DNA of 64,000 nt from Magicicada septendecula (lineage: Eukaryota; Arthropoda; Insecta; Hemiptera; Cicadidae). The DNA lies in assembly GCA_034769895.1 (NCBI GenBank), contig CM068367.1, forward strand, positions 117,970,573 to 118,034,572, in the 5' to 3' direction. The notes below the pieces were generated by a model. The model did no database searches, had not been told where the DNA came from, and worked only from the letters and a program-made list of their open reading frames with translations. Numbering within the stretch: position 1 is the first letter of the stretch; each line of letters begins with the position of its first letter. A program made the position numbers and the translations under genes. Positions 1 through 11,500 of this stretch are shown piece after piece.

Positions 1-60
1 TGACGGATACAAGGTAATTAAATTATTGTGAAAAAGTGACTTGGATACTATATAAAAACA

Positions 61-838
61 AAATCACCATTCACTTGAAGTACAGAAAAATCTGTGCGAG
101 ATGGGTTCCGCAAAGTCTTAGTACTGAACACAAAAAATTGTATGGCCTCTGCATTGTCTTTTTTGGATTGTTACTTGAAGGAGGGAGATGAATTCCTGAC
201 ACACATCGTAACAGGAGACGAAACCTGGGTTTTGTGTGCTACATCAGTCTATGGAATGGCATCGCCCTCTGCAAAAATTCAGGCACCATCCTCAACTAGA
301 AAGGTTTTCTGTTTTCGACTTCTTGTTGACTTTCGCCCCATGGAGGCACAATAAATGCTAACACATACTGCAAAATTAAAAAAAAAAATTGTGGCTTGTC
401 ATTCAAATTGCAGGAGGAGCATATTGTCTAGCTGCATTTTGTTTGTTTCTTCATGACAAGAAGGCATGGCCTCAAAAAAGAGTTGATGGCAAAATTTAAG
501 TGGGAAGTTTTCAAACGTCCAGCCTACAGCCGCGACCTTGTCCCCAGTGACTATCATGTGTTTTGCAAATTCAAAGAATTTTTGGAAGGAAGGAGTTTTG
601 CAAGTGATGAAGAATTACAGAAAACAGTGACAACTTTTTTCACAGAACTGGCAGTGCAGGAATATGATGCGGGAATAAACAACTCGTCAGTCAGTATGAT
701 AAATGCTTAAATAAAGAAGGCGGCTATGTAGAAAAGTAGAATAAGGTTGTTTTGTGTTAAATAAAAAGTTTCTTTCAAAAATCTTTGTCGTTTATTTCTT
801 GTATTATAAAACAGTTATTACTTTCTGGACGACGCTCG
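61..838 (+). mobile_element. Decayed mariner (irritans-like) transposon, 5' part lost
   Basis: Broken Tc1/mariner transposase in several frames. Seen: a block ending in HIVTGDETWV around 205-235 (first catalytic Asp), then a C-terminal block at about 490-710 with FKWEVF, the degraded PAYSRDLVPSDYH third-Asp motif, and a terminal segment resembling the usual QYDKCLN end. The middle third, including the HDNARPH region, is missing or unrecognisable, so an internal deletion is likely. The right end near 817-838 (ctttctggacgacgctcg, followed by TA) looks like a mariner terminal inverted repeat. No left end was found; it would lie at or before the window start. Placement with irritans-type mariners is by recognition of the protein style and is not proved. 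Certainly non-functional. Confidence 0.8.
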
Positions 839-840
839 TA

Positions 841-2509
841 CTACATACCCTTCTATAAGTGTTAATTCTGACATCTCGCTTTAAATTCTTTTGATTAACA
901 TTTAGTGTTTAAATTGTGTGTAAATTATTTTTATTTGCAAATGTTGAGCTGAAAATTGCAGTAAGCAGTATCCAGATTTAGTTAGTACCAAATCTGGCTG
1001 CTATTTTTTCCTTTCCTCGATGGGATTAAAAATTTTAAATGTGCTTATAATTACAATTATAATTAATTAATTAGTAATTGACTTCTGCTTGAAGATATTG
1101 TATAGACTTTATATTTTTAATCAATGTGTTCTATAAATAAAGAGTTGTTTTACATATTCTTGACCTTTGGTCACATCCCCATAACATTATTTTTCCCATG
1201 TTAAGCTGATTTTGTAACCATGTTGTTTTGTAATAACATAACTGTTTGTAACTCTCACAGTTGAAATTTATGTATATATACTTGTATATACACCTACATG
1301 TATGAATGGAATACATGTGTACAGAAATTGATTTAAGCGATACATGGATAGCAACAGTTATCCCCCCTCCCATAAGTTTTTATTGTGACAACCATATAGA
1401 AAGTAGCATACTTCTTAGTTGCAATTTGGAATTCTCACTTCCTTTCAATTGCCTGCTAATAAATTATTATATAATACTACATATAATTTCATAAGTTACG
1501 CTGGGTAGTGCAAAAGTGCTGTGCCTCATTATTTAGATTGTTTTGTATGATTCATTCTTGTAGGCTGAATTTCAGTGTTTCAGTCATTGACTTGTTTAGT
1601 ATTAGCCTGAAGGTACACAGAAGTAAGTGCCTGCCTCTACAATTATTTTAACAAAAGGCAGATGAAAATTCGTACCATGATTTATTTATTTTTATTTTTT
1701 TAAATTTAACTGTAACCAATATAAAAAAATGAGCCGAATTTACTGTCGGAACTCTTCTTCTATCATATACAATGGTTAAGCACTGGATTGTTGGGTCACA
1801 AAAACACAATTGTGAACCACGCAGTGGACATCCCATTGAACTAGCCATGCCAAAAACAATGAGAAAAATCTACAAAGCACTTTCGCACATTGAAGAGTAA
1901 TGATGCAAAGCATCGAAGTAAAGATGCTATTGGTAGCATATGGAGAGCTATTGCTCTGGAATTGAAGACTACAGGTAAGTTTATTTATTGTATAATATAT
2001 TGTATAATTTATTAACTGAGGAATAAATAAATACACTACCATCATGAATCAAATGTGAAATAAAATCAATAGCATGTACTGCTTAATCGTAATACAATGA
2101 TCCCTATAAATAAATAGGCCTCTAGATAACACCAAACATAAAATTTTGACACTATTTTTAGATTATATACCAAATAAAAATTGTCAAAAATACTTAAGTA
2201 TTCACAATGTTTTTGGTCCAAAAAAAAAATATATATATATATATATATTACAATTGTGTTATGAGTTAACTAACGTACTATACCTTACTATGTCTTGTAG
2301 AGTATTTAACATTTTATTTTATGCTTGTTTACGCAGTTGCTTTTTCATTTTGCCAAGGCACAGAATCTAATGGGAACATAAAATAATTCTTCAGTATTTC
2401 TCCAAGTTTTATTGGTTCTGTGCTTCCTCTGTGAACTGACATAATAATTAAGAGATGGAAGGTTATTCACACTTGTATTTTCTTCCAAAAAATTATTTTC
2501 TAAAGTACC

Positions 2510-2510
<1 letters not shown>
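841..2510. other. AT-rich stretch without a recognised gene
   Basis: Noncoding AT-rich DNA. It contains a short (TA)n run near 2229-2248. The open frames are short and carry no recognisable domain. Confidence 0.5.

Positions 2511-2551
<41 letters not shown>
2511..2551 (+). repeat. (TC)n microsatellite
   Basis: About 20 perfect TC units, followed by a short T run. Confidence 0.95.
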
Positions 2552-2557
<6 letters not shown>

Positions 2558-3398
2558 GCCTTATGTAATTGTGTAACACACATGCTCTTCAAATTGAAGC
2601 CTCAGCTAATTCTATGTTAGTAGCTATAGGTTTCTAATAATGTCAAATTTCTTCTGTTAGTATACTGATTGCACACTCTACAGTGTGATGTGCAGTTGAT
2701 AATTCGTAATTAAATATATGTTTCGAATAATCAAGCAGCCTTCAAGCATACCTTCAGGTCTTGTCAGATTGTTTCACAATGGAAGTGCCTCTTTACCAAC
2801 TGAATAATATCGGTATGGAGAACCATACATGACTTCCATGTTCTAAGATTTATATTTAACATCATTTACTTGAATTCGGTTTGATAATTTCTAAAAAACT
2901 ATTTTCACTATTTATAGATATTTTTGTAATTATGGGGTAGTCATTTAATATGTCATTTTCGAGTCACTTTATCTATAAAAATTAGGTACTGTATTCTTTT
3001 AAAGAATCTGAACTTCGCAGATAATCATCCATCCTCATCAACCGATCCCCACCATTAATGATATTTACACTTACATAGAGTAATAGTTTTATCATATGTA
3101 ATTGCTAAGGTAGCTTATCCTTCAAAATTAAGTACGCGTACTGTACTTGATATTAGCAAAGAAATTTTCAAAAAAATCATCCCCTCCCCCTTCAACTACC
3201 CTTTTTATTTTCAGATACATCACTTACCATTTTACAGTGTATTAATATGACTTCATTTTGGGGGCACTTATTTATCAAAATTAAGTACTTTACTCTTATT
3301 AAAACACAGAACAATGCAGGTAAACTACCCCTTCCCCTTAACCGAACAACCTCATTTTTTATATTTACACTTTTGTTAAGTAATAGTTTCATTATATA

Positions 3399-4720
3399 CG
3401 AGGGGGTACACAAAAATAACCAGAATAGCGCTGCGATTGGCGGAGCTTACGTAGTACGCATTTCTCCCGCTAGGCGAGCGTAGCGCAACTTGTTATGAGT
3501 TCAGTGCCGTCATTGTTGTCGCCTGGGAAGGTTGTGTCCGGTCACAGTAATTCATTTTGTAAAAGCAGTTTCGCTTGCTCCTCGTTTTTTGTCATGGCGG
3601 ATTTAGTGAACAGCGCGCTGCTGTGAAATTTTGCTTCCTGCTTGGGAAAAACGCCACAGAAACTGTTGTGATGTTGAAAACAGCTTACAAGGATAGTGCT
3701 ATGGGAAAAACTCAAGTGTACCACAATGGTTTTCTCGTTTCAAAGAAGGTGAAATGTCAATTGATGACAAACCTCGTTCTGGACGTCCGTCAACTTCCAG
3801 AATTGACGAAAATGTTAAAAAAGTTCATGCAATCGTGCTTGAAGACCGATGATGGACCATTGAAGAGATTAGTAAGTTATCTGGAATAACTTGGAGCTCG
3901 GTTCAGCGAATTTTGTCAGAAGATTTGGGGATGAGAAGGGTCACTGCAAAATTTGTGCCTCGGGTCCTGACTGAACAGCAAAAAGAGAATCGAGTTGAAA
4001 CATGCCGTGCATTGAAAGACCAGCTCCGAACCGACCCAGATTTTTTTCCAAGGTCATTACTGGTGACGAGTCATGGTGCTATGGTTACGACCCCGAAACT
4101 AAACAACAGTCAAGCCAGTGGAAAACTTCATTGTCGCCTCGCCCAAAAAAAGCTCGTCAAGTGAAAGCAAACATCAAGACAATGCTCATTTGTTTCTTCG
4201 ATGTGAGAGGGGTAGTGCATTCGGAATTCGTCCCATCAGGTCAGACTGTTAATCAGGCTTTCTATTTGGAGGTTTTAAAAAGATTGCTTAACAATGTGCG
4301 ACAAAAAAGGCCCGATTTGTGGCAGACAAGGGACTGGTTTTTCCACCATGACAATGCACCTCCACACGCAGCCATTTCAGTGCACCAGTTTTTAGCAAAA
4401 AAACAACATGACTCCCTTGCCCCACGCCCCTTACTCACCTGACCTCGCTCTGTGCGATTTCTTCTTGTTACCACGAATTATGAGGGACATGAAAGGACAA
4501 TGTTTTGACGACATGGAAGCGGTAAAGAAAAAAACGAGGCAGGAGCTGTCTGCCATCACAACAGACGAGTTTGAAAAATGTTTCCAGGAATGGGATCGCA
4601 GATTGGACAAATGTATTAAGTGTAATGGAGAGTACTTTGAAGGTGATAAGGTTGTTTTGTAAAAAAATTTAAATACGTAGCTTTAAAAAAAAATTCCTGT
4701 TATTTTTGGGTACCCCCTCG
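3399..4720 (+). mobile_element. Mariner DD34D element with both TIRs and TA target site
   Basis: 1322 bp, a full-length size for mariner. The left end cgagggggtacacaaaaata matches the reverse complement of the right end (cgagggggtacccaaaaata), about 21 of 22 positions. Both ends are flanked by TA (3397-3398 and 4721-4722), the Tc1/mariner target duplication. A paralogous empty site survives in the neighbouring module at 3080-3120: host 'gtaatagtttcatta' and 'taattactaaggtatc' around the element align with 'gtaatagttttatcatatgtaattgctaaggtagc'-like sequence there, split at the TA. It carries one broken transposase gene. Confidence 0.93.
3594..4662 (+). pseudogene. Mariner transposase pseudogene (five lesions)
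   Basis: Roughly 350 codons long, the normal mariner size. Seen in order: N-terminal helix-turn-helix (EQRAAVKFCFLLGKNATETV), linker GRPSTSR-like block, first catalytic motif TGDESW near 4056, second FFHHDNAPPH near 4342, third YSPDLALCD near 4430. With the A-run frameshift allowed for, 34 residues separate the second and third Asp, defining DD34D mariners. Lesions: a T apparently lost at about 3603, an indel near 3725, an in-frame TGA at 3850-3852 where Arg is expected, an extra T in the run at about 4041-4047, and an extra A in the run at 4397-4403. The element is inactive but has diverged little, so it is fairly young. Confidence 0.9.
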
Positions 4721-5195
4721 TATAATTACTAAGGTATCTTATCCATAAATGAAGTAGTTTATTTAACATGAAAAAAGTAGTTTTACAAAATTACCCCCCC
4801 CTTCAACTACCCTTTTTATTTATAGATATTTCATCGACCTTTCTACAGTGGATTATTGTGACCTTCTTTTCAGGATACTTTAATTATCAAAATTAAGTAC
4901 TTTACTCTTGTTAAAATGTAAACCATTGCAAATGTAAACTCCCCCTTTCCCTTATCCAATCTTCACCAAAATCAATAGGCCTTGAGTCTTCTACAACTTA
5001 GACACATGTGAAAAAATTGTTTGAATTTGTGGCAGTTATCGTTAGCCATAGAAAATATTCTACATCAGACACTTTTCGGAAAATGACTTTCCTTCATGTT
5101 TTGAGGATAGTACAATCAGAATCAGCCCTTATTTCAAACACAATTTTTTGGCGACCACCATTCTTCCATTTCCTTAGGGAATATGGAAGTAAAAA

Positions 5196-6663
5196 GGAAC
5201 TTGCAGGTAACACAGAACTGTAATTACACCCAAAAACATTGCACGCACAAGAGCTGTTATCCTGTGCTAACATTCTGCCTGATGCCATACAGGTTCACAT
5301 GGCTCGTTGAATACCATTGTTCGAAAAATTCTTCATAATGATTTAAACATGGAGCCATACAAAATTCAAATATTGTAAACCCTAAGTGACAGTGATAAAG
5401 TAAACCATGTGACTTTTTGGTGCCAGTTCTCGTATGTCATAAATAACAACATAGACCTTATTCACAATTCACTAATGAGTAATGAAACACATTTTCATCT
5501 GAGCAGATATGTAAATAAATGAATCTTTCAGTATTGAGAGCCAAATAACCGTCGAGAAATTGTAATGGGTCTAAATTTACCTAAATATTATTGTGTAATT
5601 TTATAAATTTTATAACATTTGCAGATGAGGCCCCTTTGAGGTGAGGCGATAGCCAGTAAATATTTGCATGACCATACATGGTTATGAAATTATAATGAAA
5701 ATCTATTTATACCCAGTGATTAATTCCGTTAGTATGCTGTTTACGAAAGTCAGTTAAATACGAGTTAAAAAGGTGAGACTAAACTCAGTGGAAAGTTACA
5801 CTACTGAGGACGAGACTTATAGCGGGGAGCGGGGTGAACCAGTTTAGAGACGACACAAACGGAAATTGTAACGCTGAACACCAGTCGGCAAACAACATCT
5901 AAATATAGCGGACGTGGGCAGTTTCACTCGCCACCGGCTGAATAGTTTTCGTCGCGCCCGCATATAACAAAAATGTGTGTGTGTATATATATATTTTTTT
6001 TTTTCAAAGTGAAAACAGTATTTGGCTAAATATTCATCAATAACAGTAACTAATTAAAATAAATTGACAGTTCGGCAGTAACACGTAAAAAAGTAAAAGT
6101 GAAAACAGCAAAACGGTACGTGCCACGAGGAGACATGGTGAAAGTCTACGCATCATAATCAAGGGAAGTAGACATTTCAACAATATGTATACAATTTCAA
6201 CAATATGTATACAATTTCAACATTTTAAAATACTGGCTTTTTCCTAAATTATAAAGTTGAGCTCAACAAAATCAAAAAATAAGTAAAGGTGTGTGTTTGT
6301 GTGAATAAAAAATTATGAAACTAGGCCTAACAAGAAATGTTGAGTTTGCATAATCTTTGATATACGTAGTAGTATTTTGATGTCGTAGTTTATTGATAAT
6401 CAGTTTTACGCCTTAAGGCGGAATAAGTGTGTTCATGATCTTTTGTATGTTATCAGAGGAAAATAAATAATGTTAAATTTTACTTGATTTGCGCATTATG
6501 GTATTTGTATTTGCCCACTGTTCTCTGCCTAAGTACACTAAACGAATCCCTGGACTAAACATTACACATAATCATTCATTTAATTATTAATAACAGATAA
6601 GACTTCAGTTGACGTCTGAAAAGGAACAAATTTAATAACAATACACGTCGATAGTACTACAAA
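5196..6663. other. Noncoding stretch, probably ending in a retroelement LTR
   Basis: No ORF of note. Since a primer-binding site starts at 6664, the LTR should end at ACTACA (6661). Its 5' end was not located and no second copy of this sequence was found in the window. A 20-bp unit with atttcaacaatatgtataca is repeated twice at about 6176-6221. Confidence 0.45.
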
Positions 6664-6681
6664 TGGCGCCCGAACAGGGAC
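6664..6681 (+). promoter_or_regulatory. Retroelement primer-binding site for tRNA-Lys
   Basis: tggcgcccgaacagggac is an exact complement of the 3' 18 nucleotides (including CCA) of animal tRNA-Lys(UUU). It sits two bases after a CA-ending sequence, the expected spacing after a 5' LTR. It marks the start of minus-strand synthesis of an LTR retroelement read on the + strand. An exact 18-mer match is very unlikely by chance. The element's pol gene was not seen. Confidence 0.85.
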
Positions 6682-7110
6682 ATTGTAAATTTACATTATT
6701 TAAATTAAAATTGATTTACAATTTAGTTGAAAAATGACAGAGAAAGACGCAAATACAAATTTATAATATAAATCATATTATGAGAATGCATAAATAACTT
6801 GACGTAAATATGGGGTTATTGTGAATTAATATGGGTAACTAGTGTATTAGGAGAGTTGTAGTTGTTAAAGGGTATAATATAAAAGGTAAGAGGTAACCGA
6901 AAAAAAGGGGTGTTCAGGGGATGATGTGATGAACCTTCTGAAAACACTCTATGATACAATGTGTAGACATTTTGATGAACAAAACGCAAAATTACGGGAC
7001 ATGATTAATAAAAATGAAATGAAGTCATAAAAAAAATGAAATTAAATGATTAATAAAAAAAATGATGCGTGAGATAAATGCAAGTAGCGTAGAGTTAAAA
7101 GTCGAATAAT

Positions 7111-7560
7111 TTGAACACGAGTTTAAGTAAATTTAAAACTGAAATGAATAATAGACTTGACAAACGAAACGAGAAGTTAGGAGACATGAATAATGAATTG
7201 GTGAATATAAGAAGCGAAATAAGAATGAGTAATCTAAGTATGAATAACCAATTCAAAAGTATAAATGAGAGTTTTAATGGAGTGAGTGAGAAGTTCGTGG
7301 AGATAAATAATAAACTAGAGAATATCGAAGTTGAATTAAACCAGATGAGTGGGTGTAGTGGTGTCGAAAATAATGACAACATGTGTGAGTGTGACGAAAA
7401 TGAAAATAACGAAGTAACAGACGACCATGGCGTCAATATAGATGAGAATAATGGTGGTAAAATAACGAAAAAGTACAAAGAAATAATTAACGAGGTAAGT
7501 GTTAGTTACGAAAATGAATTAACAAGTAATAGTGGTAAGATAGTTGAAAATGAGATATAA
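7111..7560 (+). CDS. Coiled-coil ORF downstream of the primer-binding site (possible gag)
   Basis: 149 codons, Asn-, Glu- and Lys-rich. Residues 1-75 have the heptad-like spacing of a coiled coil (repeated NNxL, NIE and SINE-like blocks). The C-terminal half is acidic, with CDENEN-type runs. No zinc knuckle, protease or reverse-transcriptase motif. Its position 430 bp after a tRNA-Lys primer-binding site suggests a gag-like or leader protein of the retroelement. That is inference from position only, and low-complexity AT-rich DNA could give such an ORF by chance. The + strand here is A-rich, as is common in LTR retroelement internal regions. Confidence 0.4.
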   Translation: MNTSLSKFKTEMNNRLDKRNEKLGDMNNELVNIRSEIRMSNLSMNNQFKSINESFNGVSEKFVEINNKLENIEVELNQMSGCSGVENNDNMCECDENENNEVTDDHGVNIDENNGGKITKKYKEIINEVSVSYENELTSNSGKIVENEI

Positions 7561-7842
7561 AAGTAATACAGTGAAAATAAATAGTGATGATGATAATATA
7601 GGAACAGAGAGAGAGTGAGAGAGTAGAAATCAGTGTTTAGAGAGAGAATATGAAGAGAATTATTTTGTAGATATAGAGCAGAGGGTAGATTTCCCCCAGG
7701 TTTATTGTAAACCAAGAAGTTTACAAATGTTTTTGAAGGGCAAGAGTCCCTTAGAGGAAAACAATGTGTTTTCAAGTAGTCCCTTATTCTTAGTAGGCGT
7801 TTTTATGATTTAATACCCTCTGTATGGAACGACAGAAAAAGT

Positions 7843-8307
7843 ATGAAATGGTGTTATGATAAAAGGTATTTTGATAGGAAAATAGAGACGTTTAAGGTTA
7901 GTAGAGGTTATAACAAATTAGTAGAGAGGTTAGATATTGAGAGAGTTAGTGATATTAAGTACTTAGCTTGCGAAATAGTTAGTGCAGCAAATGATGATAA
8001 GATTGATGATATTGATTACTTACCTTGTGACGAAACTGGTACAGCAGCAGATAATAATAATGATGAAATTATAATTGACCCAATTGTGACAAATTATACT
8101 AAGGATGACTTGACTATACTCGGTGGTGACAAATTATATGATGTAATAATATGGAATAATCCTGTTGATATTGTGGAAGAATATGAGAATATAAATAGTC
8201 ATTATATTGATAGAAATAATATAATGAATTTAATAAAAAATGAATTGTGTAGACGTAAGACCAGGTTATTGTTCGATGATTGGGGGGGGGGGGGGGTAAA
8301 CAGTTAA
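7843..8307 (+). CDS. Acidic Asp/Asn-rich ORF, unknown (retroelement-associated)
   Basis: 154 codons from ATG to TAA. It starts MKWCYDKRYFDRKIETFKVS and has a long acidic middle (DDKIDDIDYLPCDETG, then DNNNDEIIIDPIV). The end reads through a poly-G run at about 8282-8296. The frame just upstream (about 7640-7800) also encodes a plausible protein block (REYEENYFVDIEQR, then FPQVYCKPRSL), so this may be the 3' part of a longer, frameshifted gag-like gene. I recognise no domain. Codon use is as AT-rich as the surroundings. Confidence 0.35.
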   Translation: MKWCYDKRYFDRKIETFKVSRGYNKLVERLDIERVSDIKYLACEIVSAANDDKIDDIDYLPCDETGTAADNNNDEIIIDPIVTNYTKDDLTILGGDKLYDVIIWNNPVDIVEEYENINSHYIDRNNIMNLIKNELCRRKTRLLFDDWGGGGVNS

Positions 8308-8586
8308 TGTGTATGAACGTTTAAATATGTGAGTAGTGGTTTTGAATTGGACTGTTTTATGAAATGATTTGTGGCAAACGATAATAAATAATATATACTT
8401 TTGTTTTGATATTAAATGTAATGATGTAACAAGATGAGGTATACTCAATTTTGTGAATTTTGTTAAAGTAATGAAATGTGTTTAATAAAATAATTTAATT
8501 AATTTGAAAAGAGATAATAAATGAAATATTGTATAAGTTGAATGTTGATAACAAATTTAAAAATTTGGAGAGTTTAATGGTATAGT

Positions 8587-11500
8587 CAGTGGTACCCACA
8601 GGGGGGGATCATAGCGCAAGTTGCGCATTGAGAATTTTTGGGGGGGATTTTTCGGGTGTATTTTAAGGGTTTTTGGGGGGATTTTTTCAAGAATAACATT
8701 TTAAATCCAACATTGATGGAAATTTTTACCGTGTTTGTGCAACAAACTAAGCTATTAGTAAAAAACTAAAGCAATTGCATATCTTTATTATTGTTTTAAC
8801 GAACTGGCGGCACAAATGTCTCTACCAGTACAACTAGTAGTAAATTTTGTTTTGGAATTTGGAAAACTGACCCTGACAGCCTGCAGCAACATCCTGTCAA
8901 TAAATCAGGTCCGTGATCGTGAATGTAAAAATGTGTGCGTGTGGTAAGCTTGTTGACCGGCGGGCAGTGGAGTAAAGGGGGCGGGTCCTCAGTTCTTATC
9001 TCTGGTCCACCAGCCACGCGCAGCGGCAGTCTGCCCGTGAGTTTTACTCTGTAATGCGGTGCCTTGTTTGTGTGAGTTGTGGTTGGAATGTAATCTCGTG
9101 TTTCGTGATAGTTGTCAAAATGCCGAAAAAACTGAAACAATCGTTTAAGTATAAGTGTATGGAGGTTATGTGTAACACAACTCATCGAAAAGACAAGTGG
9201 TTAGAACATTGTAAGAAGAAACAAGCCTATAAATTTAGACATAACCTAAACATTAGTTTTAAAATGGTTGAAGTGAAGTCTGGTGACGGCCCGTGGGTGA
9301 AATACACTGATGCTGAATCTTCTGCTGACCCAGTACCAGTCAACATCATAGTTTAGATTCCAGGTATGTAAAAATAATTATTTTTGTCTCGTTCAGTTAC
9401 CATTTGAATAGGCCAAAATAGAAACAACTTTATATAAGATACAAAGGAATCGCTTTATTGCGTAATTTTTATTCGGGCTTATTAGCATTTTTGTACTACC
9501 GGTAACATTTTATTATTTTTGTTGTTCTGTTATTTCCACTAATACGGCAAACATTAAAAATAATAAAATAAAGCAAACAATAAAATAACTTTGGGGAGGG
9601 GAGAGTTCTAAAATCGTTGTATTTTTTTAGATCGAACGTAACCAGTGACGTTGCTAACGATGACTCTACAACTAAGGACATAGATGTACCATCAACTTCA
9701 AGTGCGAAACCCCCAGACGAGTCCCAAGATATAAATCCAACATTTGATATCGTGGAGGGTGGAAATGAAGACAAAATGCAAGCTAAAGCACCTCCTTCGT
9801 TTGTGACTTTATTTAAATACTAAATTATCGTTACCGCCAAATGTAGAGTTAGAAATCAGTAGCCCTTCAGGCTCAGATCTGAGCCCAGAAAACATTCAAC
9901 CAGATAATTCAGACCCATTACCTGGTGTTCATGATGTAGAAGACCCTGCATCGTTTGCCAACATCAAACTATCGGCGGAGGAGATAAATTCGGGTCTTCG
10001 ACTAGAAAATCAAGATTTGTCTTCGATGAGTTTCCCTTCAACAGGCGGAAGAAAATTTAATCCAGCTTGGAAAATCAGCACTTTACCTGATGGGACTAGA
10101 AGTAAAAGAAACTGGCTAGTTTATAGTCCGATGAAAGATGCGGTTTTTTGCCTGCATTGCACTCTATTTCCTCTGCCAGGAGAAAGAACGGTATGGAGTA
10201 CAACTGGCTGCAGAGATTGGACTGAGCATCGAGGCGAGCGCTACATAGAACAGCATAAACAGTCAAAACAGCATTTATCTTCCCAAGTCGCTAGAATCCA
10301 GTGGATATCACAGAAAAGAATAGACTCCTGACTTGCTGAAGAATCTGACCAACTCGTTCATCACAACAGAGAAGTGTTGTCGGTAATAATTGATTGTTGT
10401 CGGTATTTAGGTGAAGAAATGCTAGCATTCAGAAAAAAGGATGTTTCAGAAGAGAAATTGGTGAAACTGTTCTCACTGATAGCTAAGTATAATCCCGATG
10501 CCAGAGTGTACCTTGAAAAGATAGAAAAAATCAGAAACCAAAAGGGAAAATTGGGGTCAAATTTTACTGAGAAAATGTAATTGACTTGATTAATGTTATG
10601 AGTAACATTGTAGTCTCAAAAATAGTCAACAATATAAATTTAAGTAACACCTACTCAGTCATCCTGGATTCAATACAAGACATAAGCAAAAAAGAATGCA
10701 CAGCGGTTTTGCTCCGATATGTTGAGCACCTAGATGAGCAAGAAGCTAGCAACAATCCAGTAAAACCGGAAGAACGGTTGATCAAAGTGTTCACAAGTGG
10801 CGACACAACAGGGGAAAACCTAGCCTACGAATTAATGAACACTCTAAAATCCATAGGAATCAACCCTAATGGCATGGTGGGGCAAAGCATGGACGGAGCA
10901 GGGAACATGAGAGGTCGGTACAATGGCTTAAAATCTGTTGTGCTTAGAGAGAGTCCCCGAGCATTTTATGTATGGTGTTGTTCTCACCGGTTTGCATTAG
11001 TGGTAGAAAAGTCTATTGATGTTTGCCCTCAAATGCGAAACATGTTCTCCCTCCTTCAAGAGATGTATGTTTTCACGTCTGGGCATCGACGTCACCACAT
11101 GTTTATCAACAATTTGAAACAGGGCCTAGCACAAAACAAAATGAAAAGAGTAAAACGAGTGCAGACTACAAGATGGTCGAATAAGAGTGATGCTCTCAAA
11201 ACTGTGCTAACATGTTACAAAACCATCAAAGAGACCCTCAAAGAAATCTGTCTTGACAAGAAATCTGACAATGACACTAAAGCGTCTGCGAAAGGACTGA
11301 TCAACAGTATGTCAGATTATGAAAATATATGTGCCATGCACATTGCTTCAACTATATTTAAAGTTCTTTCTCCAATCACAATTTGCTTACAAGCCAAATC
11401 AGTTGATTATGGCATGATACCAGCAGTTATCTCAGAGACGAGGCCGAAACTGAAGACATTAGGAAGTGAAAAAGAGTGGGACACACTTACAAGTTCAATA

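Larger units (their letters stand above)
2812..5195 (+). repeat. Modular repeat family, fullest copy (interrupted by mariner)
   Basis: Starts with ggtatggagaaccatac followed by atgacttccatgttc, and ends with a hairpin (cttccatttccttaggga, then atatggaagtaaaaa). Between them are several divergent modules. Each has a 'tatttatagatattt' block, a 'tcaaaattaagtacttta' block and a 'gtaaactaccccttcccctt' block. The same parts recur at 18005, 18752, 20700-21660 and 21930-22367. The two ends share ACTTCCATRTTC in opposite orientation, so this may be a non-autonomous DNA transposon with subterminal hairpins. No coding capacity and no family assigned. A complete mariner was inserted at 3399-4720, making the repeat itself about 1.06 kb. 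Confidence 0.7.
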
